The position numbers and the translations under genes were made by a program. This document shows, piece by piece, positions 8,592 through 17,519 of a DNA stretch of 64,000 nucleotides. This DNA comes from Roseobacter sinensis (lineage in GTDB: Bacteria; Pseudomonadota; Alphaproteobacteria; Rhodobacterales; Rhodobacteraceae): contig NZ_JALIEB010000004.1 in NCBI RefSeq assembly GCF_025755255.1, positions 124,001 to 188,000 of the forward strand. The letters run 5' to 3'. Position 1 is the first letter of the stretch. Every line of letters starts with the position of its first letter. The notes beneath the pieces are model-generated. The model was not told the DNA's origin and ran no database searches. It worked only from the letters and a program-made list of their open reading frames with translations.

Positions 8592-8885
8592 CTACTCCGC
8601 GGCGAGATGCGTTACATCCCGGTCGGTCTTGCGGTCCAGGAACACAAGGCAGGCGCAGCGCAGCAGCGAAGAAAAGTTCTTCGGCTCCCCCCGCTGTTCA
8701 AGCACCTCGCTGTGCAGGGTCGAGATGAAAGCCGGGGTCGACATCTCGTTCATCTCCGCAATCTCGTCGAGAATGCGCCAGAAGCTGTTCTCGAGCCGGA
8801 TGCTGGTGCTTTGCCCGTTCAAGCGGAGCCGCCGGGTCTGCAGCTCGTATCGGCTCGGGTCTTGGCTGGCAAAAATCTTGCACAT
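8592..8885 (-). CDS. Ribbon-helix-helix domain protein
   Basis: A 97-residue protein with a ribbon-helix-helix DNA-binding domain of the RHH_4 type. The basic strand LQTRRLRLNGQSTSIRLE is followed by helix FWRILDEIAEMNEMSTPAF. The second half (FSSLLRCACLVFLDRK) is characteristic of the small alphaproteobacterial proteins of this family. ATG 8885 has a clear GGGAGG site. Its target is not known, and it may simply be autoregulated. It is a lone gene between gloA and the GFA protein on the same strand. Confidence 0.75.
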   Translation of the reverse strand: MCKIFASQDPSRYELQTRRLRLNGQSTSIRLENSFWRILDEIAEMNEMSTPAFISTLHSEVLEQRGEPKNFSSLLRCACLVFLDRKTDRDVTHLAAE

Positions 8886-9018
8886 GGTCGTGTCCTCCCC
8901 CGCGACGCCGATACGGGTCCGCCCATGATGCGAGCTCGCCGCACGCCGCGTTTTTTGTTCTGAAAGCGAGTATATGAGGCGCTCGGCGTTATGTTGAGTC
9001 CTCCATTGGTCGCGGGCC

Positions 9019-9408
9019 TCAATCCGCGATATGCACCTTCCACCACTTCGGGCGCGGGGTGACGTAGGAATGCGCGGCGGGCGCGAATTCCTTGTAATGC
9101 GCCTTGTCGAAGGCGCCGAGCAGCAGGGCCACAACCGGGTCGTCGTCAATCGCGCCGAGGCTGCTGCCGCAAGCAGAGCAGAACGCGCGCGAAGAGGCCG
9201 CGGACGAGCGGTAGGTCGCGGGCGCACCTGCTGTGCCGGTCCAGCGCACGCGGTTGGCGGGCAGCTCCACCCAGACCGCAGTCAGCGCGCCGCTATGGCG
9301 CTGGCACATGCGGCAGGAACAGGTGTGCGGCTTCGGGATCGGACCGGTGGCTTCGAACCGGACTGCCCCGCAAAGGCAGCCACCTTGATAGATACGGGGT
9401 TTGGCCAT
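9019..9408 (-). CDS. GFA (CENP-V fold) family zinc protein
   Basis: A 129-residue member of the glutathione-dependent formaldehyde-activating family. The zinc-binding cysteines are present: C11 and C13 (GGCLCGAVRF), C30, C32 and C35 (CSCRMCQRHSGA), and C77 and C80 (FCSACGSSLG). Members bind zinc; most have no proven enzymatic role. GAGGAG precedes ATG 9408. It lies upstream of the RHH gene on the same strand with a 133-bp gap. Confidence 0.83.
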   Translation of the reverse strand: MAKPRIYQGGCLCGAVRFEATGPIPKPHTCSCRMCQRHSGALTAVWVELPANRVRWTGTAGAPATYRSSAASSRAFCSACGSSLGAIDDDPVVALLLGAFDKAHYKEFAPAAHSYVTPRPKWWKVHIAD

Positions 9409-9678
9409 GGCTGCGCTCCTCTCTCATGCCGGTTGGTTGCTCATCACAGGTCTCATCAAGATACCGCCTTCGTGCCACCGGCAAAGCCAAAAGATCGCAA
9501 AACCGCCGGAACCTGCACCCTACGCGATCGTTTGCCGGGGACTCGCGCAGGTCCGAGCCCGGCGCGCTTGCATCGGATTTCCTGACACCGCCTCTCGATC
9601 TTCTTAGACCTAAGCCGGTTTCGAGGATATTCTGGCAGCCATATCCGGTGGTCCGACGACCTGAAGAAAGATTTTGAG

Positions 9679-11166
9679 ATGAAGACATTTGGCAGACGCG
9701 CGATGCTTTTGGGCGGTGGCGCGGTCATCGGTGCAGTCGCCAGCCGCACGTTCGACAACGAACTCCCCCGCGTCGCGCCGCGCATTCTCGCCGAGACACC
9801 TGCAGGGGAAACTGTGCTCAATGACGCCAGCGAGTTGAGCGCCACGCCTGTGCACAAGCACATCGTGATGAGCGAAGATCCGACAGCGGCCCTGGTCGAT
9901 CGGTTGCGCGCCGAGATGGCCGAGGCGCGGGCAGCGGGGCGCCCGGTGAACATCGGGGCCGCGCGCCATTCCATGGGCGGACAGGCGATCCCGCGTGACG
10001 GTCACGCGATCACCTTCGACAATGGCTTTGTCGAGATCGACAGCGCGGTGCAAACCTATCGCACCCACGCCGGTGCGCGCTGGTCGCAGGTCATCGCTGT
10101 GCTTGATCCTGCAGGGCTTTCGCCGCAGGTGATGCAGTCGAACCACGACTTTGGGGTCGCGGCGACCTTCTGCGTCAATGCCCATGGCTGGGCGGTGCCC
10201 TTTGGACCCATGGGCGCCACGGTCCGTGCCATCGAGCTGCTGCTGCCCGATGGCGAGCTGGTCCGGTGCAGCCGCACCGAAAACGCCGAGCTCTTCGCCA
10301 TGAGCATGGGCGGCTACGGGCTGACAGGCGCGATCACCGCGATGGAGGTGGCGGCCGAGCCCAACCTGCGCCTCCATCCCTCTTTCGAACAGATGCCGGC
10401 CGAGGCGTTCGGCGACGCTTTCGTCAAAGCCGTCACCGACCCGAGGGTCAACATGGCCTACGGGCGGCTGAACGTCGATCACGACGCCTTCTTCGAAGAG
10501 GCCTTCATGGTCACCTACCGCCCCAGCGCGGACCAGTCGGACCTGCCCGCCGCCGCCGGATCCGGCTGGGTTTCGCAGCTTGCCAGCCGTGTCTATCGCA
10601 CCCAGCTCGGCAGCGAGGCGGGGCGCAAGCTCCGCTGGGCCTTTGAGACAGATCTCGGCCCAATGGTCGGGGGTGGGACCAGCACCCGCAATTCGCTGAT
10701 CAACGAGCCGGTCGTGACGCTGGATGACCGCAATCCGCGGCGCGTGGACATCCTGCATGAATACTTTGTCGCGCCCGCGCGGTTTTCGGAGTTCCTGCAG
10801 ATCTGCCGCGACATCATCCCCGCCTCTTATCAGGAGTTTCTGAACGTCACGCTGCGCTACATCGACACCGACGCGACAAGCTGGCTGAGCTATGCAACCG
10901 AGCCGCGCATCGCTGCCGTGATGTCCTTCAGCCAGGAAAAAACCGCCCGCGCCGAGGCGGATATGCAGCGCATGACCCGCGCGCTTGTTGGTGCGATCAC
11001 GGAGATCGGCGGCAGCTATTATCTGCCCTACCGTCCGCATCCCACGGTCGGCCAGATGCGGGCCGCCTACCCGCGGGCGGCGGAGTTTGCGCAGGCCAAA
11101 CGCAGGCTGGACCCCGACCTGCTTTTCCGTAGTAATCTCTGGGACAGCTATCTGGAGCGCCTGTGA
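9679..11166 (+). CDS. FAD-linked oxidase with N-terminal membrane anchor or Tat-like signal
   Basis: A 495-residue oxidoreductase with a FAD_binding_4 (PCMH) domain. The N-terminus (MKTFGRRAMLLGGGAVIGAV) carries an RR pair before a hydrophobic run, so export by Tat or membrane anchoring is likely. The motif NIGAARHSMGGQA places His97 where related oxidases (cytokinin dehydrogenase, gulonolactone oxidase) attach FAD covalently. GPMGATVRAIELLLPDG and the GGYGLTGAI stretch complete the FAD domain. It overlaps by 4 nt (GTGA) a gene for a small membrane protein and heads a four-gene coupled unit. The substrate is unknown; sugar-lactone oxidases are the nearest described relatives. Confidence 0.8.
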   Translation: MKTFGRRAMLLGGGAVIGAVASRTFDNELPRVAPRILAETPAGETVLNDASELSATPVHKHIVMSEDPTAALVDRLRAEMAEARAAGRPVNIGAARHSMGGQAIPRDGHAITFDNGFVEIDSAVQTYRTHAGARWSQVIAVLDPAGLSPQVMQSNHDFGVAATFCVNAHGWAVPFGPMGATVRAIELLLPDGELVRCSRTENAELFAMSMGGYGLTGAITAMEVAAEPNLRLHPSFEQMPAEAFGDAFVKAVTDPRVNMAYGRLNVDHDAFFEEAFMVTYRPSADQSDLPAAAGSGWVSQLASRVYRTQLGSEAGRKLRWAFETDLGPMVGGGTSTRNSLINEPVVTLDDRNPRRVDILHEYFVAPARFSEFLQICRDIIPASYQEFLNVTLRYIDTDATSWLSYATEPRIAAVMSFSQEKTARAEADMQRMTRALVGAITEIGGSYYLPYRPHPTVGQMRAAYPRAAEFAQAKRRLDPDLLFRSNLWDSYLERL

Positions 11167-11561
11167 GCCACCTGCAAAAGATCTGCCTGGGCTATTTCGT
11201 CGTTCTGATGGCCGCGGCTTCGCTGAACTATATCCCCGGGCTCACCGATGAGGATGGCCTCGCCTTCGGAATCTTCGCGCTTGATATCTTCGACGACGCG
11301 CTGCACGTCGCCTCGGCGCTCTGGGCGCTCTTCTCGGGGTTGCGTTCGCATGCGACAGCGCGGTTCTTCCTGATCGTCTTCGGTGCGCTCTACCTCGGTG
11401 ACGGAATCTTCGGCTTCTTCACCGGTTACGGGTATCTCGATCTGGGCATCTTCACGAATGCCTCTGCCGGGTTGTCCTTTACCTTCGTCCGCTTCGCGGC
11501 CAATCTGCCGCATCTGGCCCTTGGCGCCTTTGCGCTTTGGGCGGGACTGAGACGCGCGTGA
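11163..11561 (+). CDS. Small four-helix membrane protein of unknown function
   Basis: A 132-residue integral membrane protein with four hydrophobic segments (ICLGYFVVLMAAASLNYIPG; ALHVASALWALFSGL; FFLIVFGALYLGDGIFGFFT; FAANLPHLALGAFALWAGL). It starts at GTG 11163, which overlaps the stop of the FAD oxidase gene, and ends overlapping the GTG of the next gene, so it is translationally coupled on both sides. I do not recognise a characterised family. Context suggests a membrane partner of the FAD oxidase, possibly an electron-transfer or anchoring subunit, though no haem ligand pattern is obvious. Confidence 0.72.
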   Translation: MSHLQKICLGYFVVLMAAASLNYIPGLTDEDGLAFGIFALDIFDDALHVASALWALFSGLRSHATARFFLIVFGALYLGDGIFGFFTGYGYLDLGIFTNASAGLSFTFVRFAANLPHLALGAFALWAGLRRA

Positions 11562-12604
11562 TCCGGACCTTCGGGCGCTGGCTGGGGCGCATCCTCTTGG
11601 TGCTGCTGCTGTGCGTGATGGGTCTGCTCGCGCCCGTGGGCTATACGGAGCTTACCTGCCAGGGCGATGCTGCACCTCAGCCCTATGACGCGATCCTGGC
11701 GCCCGAACACCACCGGGCCGAAAGCCGCACGTATCTCACCTACCCCGAGTGGCATATCGTTCATGCCTATGACGACTACGCACAGGTGATTGCCACCCGG
11801 GATCCGCATGACTTCGGCTTTCTGCGCAGCATTGCCGGCTTCTGGTCGACGCTGTGTGAGGTCACCCGTGTCGCCAGCGCCCACGGCGGCGTGCCGAGAG
11901 ACACCAAGCAGATGGTCTATGTGATCGGGGTCAGCTTTACCGCCGAGTTGCTGTTGAAGGCCGCTTATGAGGAGAGTTTGGGCCGCGTGGTCGCCGCGCT
12001 GCGCGGGCCAGAGCGCGCGCCGCTCGATGATCTCTCTGCCGCGCAGGCGAGAAGCTACGCCAGCTTCCTGCAGCAGGTGCCCTGGTACCGCTGGGATTTC
12101 ACCGCCGACGCCGAGGCTTTGGAAGCCGCCGCCACCGACAGGCTGCGCGACCGCGAGCGGCGCCTGGCCCTTGGACTGGAGTACCGGGCCAAGGCCGCCT
12201 ACGCGCAGGTCATCGCGGCGGCAGTGGAGACGGTCGGGGCCGACGCGCTGACCCTGCGCATGATCGTCACCGGCTATGCGGGGCAGGGCGAGGAGGGGTT
12301 GGAGGTCATCGCCGCCCGCGACGCCGGGCTGGAGGTCGAGACCATCCGCTACCGCGCGCTCACGTACCTTTTGCAGGACCTTGCGGCGCGTGGTGTCAAC
12401 TTTATCGAAATCGCCGGGAATGACGATATCATGCTGACCGTGATCAGCGAGAGCCCCACATTCGACGCCGCGCGAAGTTCGATGCGCAGGCAAGGCTATG
12501 GCGATTACCGCCACCTCGTGGGCCTCAAGGTCCGGGACCTCGGCGCGCGGCTGCGCCGGTATCGGCAGGATGGCATCCGGGTGGAGCACATCCATGATTA
12601 CTAG
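11558..12604 (+). CDS. Conserved hypothetical protein with one N-terminal membrane helix
   Basis: A 348-residue protein of unknown function. A basic N-terminus and the helix ILLVLLLCVMGLLAPVG indicate an anchor or signal with the rest in the periplasm. Conserved-looking blocks include YLTYPEWHIVHAYDDYAQV, FLRSIAGFWSTLCEVT and MVYVIGVSFTAELLLKAAYE. GTG 11558 is preferred because it overlaps the preceding stop as GTGA; an ATG 21 bp upstream exists. The C-terminus is rich in Arg and His. It is the third gene of the FAD-oxidase unit. Confidence 0.72.
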   Translation: MIRTFGRWLGRILLVLLLCVMGLLAPVGYTELTCQGDAAPQPYDAILAPEHHRAESRTYLTYPEWHIVHAYDDYAQVIATRDPHDFGFLRSIAGFWSTLCEVTRVASAHGGVPRDTKQMVYVIGVSFTAELLLKAAYEESLGRVVAALRGPERAPLDDLSAAQARSYASFLQQVPWYRWDFTADAEALEAAATDRLRDRERRLALGLEYRAKAAYAQVIAAAVETVGADALTLRMIVTGYAGQGEEGLEVIAARDAGLEVETIRYRALTYLLQDLAARGVNFIEIAGNDDIMLTVISESPTFDAARSSMRRQGYGDYRHLVGLKVRDLGARLRRYRQDGIRVEHIHDY

Positions 12605-12875
12605 GGCACTCCTCGGTCTCACCTGTCTTGTCGGGGCCTGGGTGGCGGTGCTGGCTGCCGTTATGCTGGTGCCACAGTCCGCGCCGGCGGCCCTCGTTCC
12701 CGTGGCTCTGCCGGGTTTTGCCGCGGCGCTGCCGGATCACGTGTCCATCATAGAGCAGACCGCTCTCGGCACCGTCCTGATGGGAGACGGCGCCGACCTC
12801 GTGCAGCAGCTTTACCGCGCAGGCGCTTTGCTGGTGCTGCCCGCGGGGCTCGCAGGCTGTGCGCCGCTGACCTGA
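12594..12875 (+). CDS. Small membrane protein of unknown function
   Basis: A 93-residue protein starting MITRALLGLTCLVGAWVAVL, a membrane helix or signal, followed by a second hydrophobic stretch. It starts inside the 3' end of the preceding gene (8 bp before its last codon), consistent with coupling. Its own 3' end overlaps the convergent chorismate mutase gene by 64 bp. It is not recognised as any family and may be a short accessory component of the FAD-oxidase cluster. Confidence 0.5.
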   Translation: MITRALLGLTCLVGAWVAVLAAVMLVPQSAPAALVPVALPGFAAALPDHVSIIEQTALGTVLMGDGADLVQQLYRAGALLVLPAGLAGCAPLT

Positions 12876-13180
12876 GCCGGCCCGGTCCCGAGGCGGGCCT
12901 CTTCTCGCGCAATCGACCAGTCGATGAGCTGTCGCCAGATCCGTTCGGTCAGATCCGGATCAAGGCCTCGGGCGCTGGCGTGGCGGCGCACATTGGCGAC
13001 CACCTCTTCGACCCGGTCGGCGATGCATGCGGGCAGCCCCGCCGTTGCCTTGATCTCGGCGGCGCGGTCGATGTAGCCGCTGCGCTCGACCAGAAGATCG
13101 ATCAGCGCGGCGTCGATCTCGTCGATCTGGGGGCGGAGCTCTGCCATGTCAGCGCAGAGATGTGGGGGCGTTCGGGTCAT
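12812..13180 (-). CDS. Chorismate mutase (AroQ class)
   Basis: A 122-residue all-helical chorismate mutase type II domain that converts chorismate to prephenate for Phe/Tyr synthesis. Key elements are LRPQIDEIDAALIDLLVERSGYIDRAAEIK, with the two Arg/Lys positions that bind the substrate carboxylates, then RVEEVVANVRRHASARGLDP and the last helix with ERIWRQLIDWSIARE. ATG 13180 has AAAGGA upstream; longer frames upstream have no protein character. It overlaps the tail of the convergent small gene by 64 bp. Isochorismate-pyruvate lyase of the PchB type is an alternative reading of the same fold. Confidence 0.82.
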   Translation of the reverse strand: MTRTPPHLCADMAELRPQIDEIDAALIDLLVERSGYIDRAAEIKATAGLPACIADRVEEVVANVRRHASARGLDPDLTERIWRQLIDWSIAREEARLGTGPAQVSGAQPASPAGSTSKAPAR

Positions 13181-13450
13181 CGCGCGGGTCCTTTCCCCGG
13201 TGCTCAGAGCGGTGCCGCCTTGTAACCCCTGGTTGAGGCGCACCACAAGCGGCGGCTCTGCGACATGGCGTCCGTGCGTGTCGCGGCTTGGCAAGGGGGT
13301 GTTCGGCAGGGTAAGGTTAGTGTGCCGCGAGGGGCGGCACCCAGATCCGCGGAAAGCTGTCACCAGCACCCCTTTTGCCGACTAGGACCGACACCTTGGT
13401 GTTTCTCATGCCCAACCAAGCGGATCGCAGGGCCAGACATGAGGAAACCC

Positions 13451-14992
13451 ATGATGACATCTCTCGATCAGCTGCGCCGCGATGCAAAGGCGCTCCGCAA
13501 GGCCTATGAGGCCGGGGAAACTTATGCCGGACAGCGTGTCGCCAACTATCCGCCGCGGCCCGATGGGGTGGCGCTGAAACACGCCGATTTCCTGCACGTG
13601 ATCGCCCGCGAAGCGCAGTTCGAAAGCTGGCCCGCGCTGAAGCTGGCGGCCGAGCTGCAGGGGCTCGACCGCGCCGCGCGGCAGCAGCGGTTGAAGATCG
13701 CGGTCTTCCAAGGCCAGGGGCCGGTGATCCGGCGGCTGCTGTCCGAGACGCCGGATCTTGCGCAGGGGCTCTTTGGCTTGCAAGTGGCGCTCTACGATCT
13801 TGCTGCGGTGGAGGCGGTTCTGGGACGAGACCCGGGCGCTGCGACCCGCATGATCGGCCCGAGGACGCCTATGTGCCACCTGGCATTCTCCCGCTATATC
13901 CACGAGCGCCGCGAGCTGGCGCCGCAGATGATCGCCATCGCCGAACTTCTGGTCGCCCATGGTGCCAGTGTGAATGACTCGATGCCAGTAGCGCCGGGCA
14001 ATGAACACAGGCTCTCGGCGCTTTATGGTGCCATTGGCCATGCGAACAATATGGCGCTGGGGCGCTGGTTGCTGGAGAGGGGCGCCGACCCGAACGACGG
14101 CGAGTCACTCTATCACGCGACTGAGCTGGGGCATCACGAAGGGCTGCGGATGTTGCTCGACCACGGTGCGGATCCGGCGGGTACGAATGCACTTTTGCGG
14201 GCGATGGACTTCGAGGATGTGGAAGCGGTTAGGATGCTGATCGCCGCCGGCGCAAACCCCAGTGAGTTCAACGGGGCGCATGTGGGCGGCGAACCTCCGT
14301 GGGTGATCCCGGCGTTGCATCAGGCGGCGCGGCGCATGTGCGGGCCGGAGATGATTGCGGTGTTGCTGGACGCGGGCGCTGATCCTTTGGAGGTCTTCGA
14401 CGGTGCGACGGCCTATGCCTATGCGCGGGTCTTCGGCAATGAGGCGCTGACACGGGCCATCGAGGCCCGGACAGCGCCGCCCGCGCTCAGCCCGGTGGAA
14501 GAGCTGCTGGCCGCTGCGGCCGCGGGCGGGGACACCGGTGGGGCCTGGCTTGACCCCGCTGACATGCCGGAGCCATATCTGAACATCATCCGCATGATCC
14601 TGCACCTGCCAGGCAAGCTCGATCACATCCAGCGCCTCGTGGACCTCGGCGTGCCTTTTGACCAGCCGGATACAGAAGGGCTCACGCCGGTGCAGGTTGC
14701 GGGTTGGGAGGGGCTTCCGGAGGTCATGAGTTACTTCATGTCCATGGGGGCCGATCTGGAGCATCAGAACAGCTATGGCGGCACCTTACTCTCGACCATT
14801 CTGCACGGCTCGGAGAATTGCCCGCAGCGCGCCGAGCGGGATCACGCCGCCTGTCTGACCCTGGCGCTGGAGGCCGGCGTGCCGTTGCCGCGCCGTGCGC
14901 CGGATCTGGCCGGTGTCCCGGAGCTTGGTGAGCTGCTGGCCGAGTGGGCAGAGCGCCACCCGGATCAAGTGGTTGACGGAGGTCCGGTCTAG
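13451..14992 (+). CDS. Ankyrin-repeat protein
   Basis: A 513-residue protein. Residues about 150-420 contain ankyrin-type repeats with recurring units such as AIAELLVAHGASVNDS, ALGRWLLERGADPNDG, GLRMLLDHGADPAG, AVRMLIAAGANPSE and MIAVLLDAGADPLE, and later GLPEVMSYFMSMGADLE. No signal peptide is seen, so it is probably cytoplasmic. ATG 13451 is preferred because GAGGAA lies just upstream; ATGs at 13439 and 13454 are also possible. It is a single gene, divergent from chorismate mutase. Its stop TAG is nested with the stop of pxpA (CTAG). The binding partner is unknown. Confidence 0.82.
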   Translation: MMTSLDQLRRDAKALRKAYEAGETYAGQRVANYPPRPDGVALKHADFLHVIAREAQFESWPALKLAAELQGLDRAARQQRLKIAVFQGQGPVIRRLLSETPDLAQGLFGLQVALYDLAAVEAVLGRDPGAATRMIGPRTPMCHLAFSRYIHERRELAPQMIAIAELLVAHGASVNDSMPVAPGNEHRLSALYGAIGHANNMALGRWLLERGADPNDGESLYHATELGHHEGLRMLLDHGADPAGTNALLRAMDFEDVEAVRMLIAAGANPSEFNGAHVGGEPPWVIPALHQAARRMCGPEMIAVLLDAGADPLEVFDGATAYAYARVFGNEALTRAIEARTAPPALSPVEELLAAAAAGGDTGGAWLDPADMPEPYLNIIRMILHLPGKLDHIQRLVDLGVPFDQPDTEGLTPVQVAGWEGLPEVMSYFMSMGADLEHQNSYGGTLLSTILHGSENCPQRAERDHAACLTLALEAGVPLPRRAPDLAGVPELGELLAEWAERHPDQVVDGGPV

Positions 14993-15759
14993 CCCCGCCG
15001 CCCCTCGAATTGGGTGACTGTCACGCCCGCCTTCTCCAGCGCGCCGCGCACGGACCGCGCAATCTGGACCGCGGTGGGCGTGTCCCCGTGCAGGCAGATT
15101 GTATCGATACTCGTCTCGATCCGCTTGCCCGAGGCAGTCAGGATCGCACCGGCCCGCACCATGTCGACCATGCGCTGGCCCGCAAGCTCCGGATCATGGA
15201 TCACCGCGCCCTCGAGGCTGCGGTCGACCAGCGTGGCGTCATCGTTGTAGGCGCGGTCGGCGAAGATCTCGCCTGCGAAGGCGCAGCCGAGCGCGCGCAC
15301 CGCCTCTTCCTGCGCTGTGGCACAGAGCACCATCACGATGAGCTCGGGGTCGACCGAGAGCGCCGCCTCGTAGCAGTCGCGGGCCAGCGCCTCGTCCTCG
15401 GAGGCCATATTGGCCAGCGCTCCATGCAATTTCAGATGGCGCACGCGGCCTCCCAGCGCGCGGGCGACCCCAACGGACGCTGCGACCTGATAGCGGATCA
15501 GGTCCTGCAGTTCCGCCCTGGGGATGTTCAGCCGCCGCCGCCCAAAGCCCTGCAGATCGGCAAAGCCGGGGTGCGCGCCGAGCCCGACCCCGTTCTCCAT
15601 GGCAATGCGCATCGTCCGCGCCATCACCGAGGGATCGCCCGCGTGTGCCCCGCAGGCGATATTGGCCGAGGTCACGGTCTGCAGAAGTGCTGCATCATCC
15701 CCCATCACCCAAGGCCCAAAACTCTCGCCCATATCGGCGTTCAGGTCGACGCGGGTCAT
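14989..15759 (-). CDS. pxpA: 5-oxoprolinase subunit A (LamB/YcsF family)
   Basis: A 256-residue cytosolic subunit of the bacterial ATP-dependent 5-oxoprolinase, which hydrolyses pyroglutamate to glutamate with PxpB and PxpC. The family signature DLNADMGESFGPW opens the protein, and NIACGAHAGDP, GAHPGFADLQGFGRR and HLKLHGAL follow. It overlaps pxpC by 4 nt. The order on the minus strand is pxpB, pxpC, pxpA, the last gene of the locus. The conserved Asp and His residues of the putative metal site are present. Confidence 0.93.
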   Translation of the reverse strand: MTRVDLNADMGESFGPWVMGDDAALLQTVTSANIACGAHAGDPSVMARTMRIAMENGVGLGAHPGFADLQGFGRRRLNIPRAELQDLIRYQVAASVGVARALGGRVRHLKLHGALANMASEDEALARDCYEAALSVDPELIVMVLCATAQEEAVRALGCAFAGEIFADRAYNDDATLVDRSLEGAVIHDPELAGQRMVDMVRAGAILTASGKRIETSIDTICLHGDTPTAVQIARSVRGALEKAGVTVTQFEGRRG

Positions 15760-16790
15760 GGCTGTTCTCCTTTTGTGGCAAAGGGGTCGGCGGTGGCAGA
15801 GACCGCACCGCTGACCAGTTGGTAGCCCAGCAGATCGGCGATGTCATGCGGGTCGCGCACCAGAGGTGCGATGCGCGACGGCAGCGCCTTGACCTCGGCA
15901 CGTGCGCGGGTCTCGATGGCGATGGCCGCATCCAGCGAAATCAGCTCGAAGCACAGCTCGACCCCGGCGGGGGCCTGCGCGACCTTGGGCAGATCGGCGG
16001 GGATCACCGTGCCGATGCGGGGATACCCGCCGGTGGTCTGACTTTCGCACATCAGCACGTAGGGCGCACCGTCGCCAGTGATCTGGATATCGCCCGTGGT
16101 GATGATCTCCGACACGATGCTGAGCCCGCCCTCCGCAACGAAGCCCTCACCTGGCATGTCCAGCCGCACGCCCTGGCGGTTCGCGCGGGGGTCGCGCCGG
16201 AACTGGGTAGTGCGGAACCGGGCACGGGTCTCGGGGGAGAACAGCTCTGACTGGAAGGAGGGGATCATCCGGATGACCCCACCGCTCAAGCGATCGTCGG
16301 GGGTCAGGTGCTGGCCGGATCGGGCCGCCGCTGACGGGATCGGCAGGGCGTCGCCGGCCGTCAGAACCGCGCCGATCCCTGCGGTCAGATGGGCGGAGCG
16401 CGCGCCCATCTCAAGCGCGGTGTCGACCCCGCCAGCCACGTGGAGATAGCCGTAGGTTCCACTGCGCACACCGCCGATCACCAGCTTCGCGCCTGCGGGC
16501 AGCGCATGGCTCGCGTTCCAGATCAGCGGTGCGCCGTCGAGCGTCGCGGTCATCTCCGCGCCGGTCAGCGCAATGACCGTGTCGGCATCTGCTTCGAAGG
16601 TGCCGCCCATCCCCATCATCTCGATGGCGGCGCAATCGGGTGACTGCCCAAGCAGCGCCGCACCTTCACAGAGCGCCAGCTGGTCTACCGCCCCCCCACG
16701 GGTCAGCCCTTTCGCGAGGTAACCCGTGCGCCCGCGATCCTGGAGGCTCAGCGCCGGACCCGCGTTTATGACATGCAGCGTGCCGCTCAT
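15756..16790 (-). CDS. pxpC: 5-oxoprolinase subunit C (biotin-dependent carboxyltransferase-like)
   Basis: A 344-residue protein of the AHS2 (KipA-like) family. It has the characteristic start LHVINAGPALSLQDRGRTGY, then DQLALCEGAALLGQ and AAIEMMGMGGTFEA, and in the second half QTTGGYPRIGTVIPADL. With PxpA and PxpB it forms the 5-oxoprolinase complex. ATG 16790 overlaps the stop of pxpB, and its own stop overlaps the start of pxpA, so all three are coupled. Length is usual for a stand-alone PxpC. Confidence 0.93.
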   Translation of the reverse strand: MSGTLHVINAGPALSLQDRGRTGYLAKGLTRGGAVDQLALCEGAALLGQSPDCAAIEMMGMGGTFEADADTVIALTGAEMTATLDGAPLIWNASHALPAGAKLVIGGVRSGTYGYLHVAGGVDTALEMGARSAHLTAGIGAVLTAGDALPIPSAAARSGQHLTPDDRLSGGVIRMIPSFQSELFSPETRARFRTTQFRRDPRANRQGVRLDMPGEGFVAEGGLSIVSEIITTGDIQITGDGAPYVLMCESQTTGGYPRIGTVIPADLPKVAQAPAGVELCFELISLDAAIAIETRARAEVKALPSRIAPLVRDPHDIADLLGYQLVSGAVSATADPFATKGEQP

Positions 16791-17518
16791 GCAATCGCCT
16801 CGCGGTCCGCTGCGCCATAGCTCTCGGTCGCCGTCAGCCTGTCGAACGCGGCGCGCTCGATGGCCGGAAAGATCAACTCATCGCCGGGAGAGAGCGCGAA
16901 GGGCATCTTGGCCCGTTGGTTGAAATTGCGAAAGGCCGTCTGGCCCACGTGCCGCCAGCCCGTGGGCGTCGGCCCGGTGAAGATGATGAGCTGCCGGATC
17001 GCAACCACCAGCGCACCCGCCGGCACGCTTTTGGTGAGGCCCTGCTGGCGCGGGATGTCCCAGACCGCAGGCAGCTCACCCAGGTAAGGCTGCCCAGGCG
17101 CAAAGCCGAGTGTCAGCACCCTCATCCGCGCGGTCGAGAGCTGGCGGATCGCCTCGTCCGGGTCAAGCCCCGCAATCCCGGCTGCCTCTTCGAGCTGCGG
17201 TGCGAGATCGGTGCCATAGACCGTGGGCACATGCCAGAGTGTGCGTCCTGCGGGCAGGGGGGCTGCGAACCAGTCTTCTTCCGCCAGCAGCGCACGCAAC
17301 CGCTCTTCCACCGCTTCGGCGGGCACGGTCACCAGATCGACGGCGACGAAGACCGAGACCAGCGTCATCATGGTCTCGCTCACCTCCGGCCAACCCTCGG
17401 CCTCGACGGCGGCGCGGAAGGCGAGGGCGGCGCGGTTGGCAGGCTCGCTCATGATGTCGCCGAAGCTGACCAGCAGGCCGGTGAGGCCGACGCGGGCGAT
17501 AGTGGGGGTGCCGCTCAT
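16787..17518 (-). CDS. pxpB: 5-oxoprolinase subunit B (KipI-like, AHS1 family)
   Basis: A 243-residue subunit of 5-oxoprolinase. The AHS1 domain shows VPTVYGTDLAPQLEEAA, the signature LGFAPGQPYLGELP (canonical GFxPGFxYL), and VPAGALVVAIRQLIIFT plus PTGWRHVGQT. It partners PxpC, with which it shares a 4-nt overlap. Upstream by one base is the BASS-type carrier gene, so carrier and enzyme genes are in one operon. Confidence 0.92.
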   Translation of the reverse strand: MSGTPTIARVGLTGLLVSFGDIMSEPANRAALAFRAAVEAEGWPEVSETMMTLVSVFVAVDLVTVPAEAVEERLRALLAEEDWFAAPLPAGRTLWHVPTVYGTDLAPQLEEAAGIAGLDPDEAIRQLSTARMRVLTLGFAPGQPYLGELPAVWDIPRQQGLTKSVPAGALVVAIRQLIIFTGPTPTGWRHVGQTAFRNFNQRAKMPFALSPGDELIFPAIERAAFDRLTATESYGAADREAIA

Positions 17519-17519
17519 C

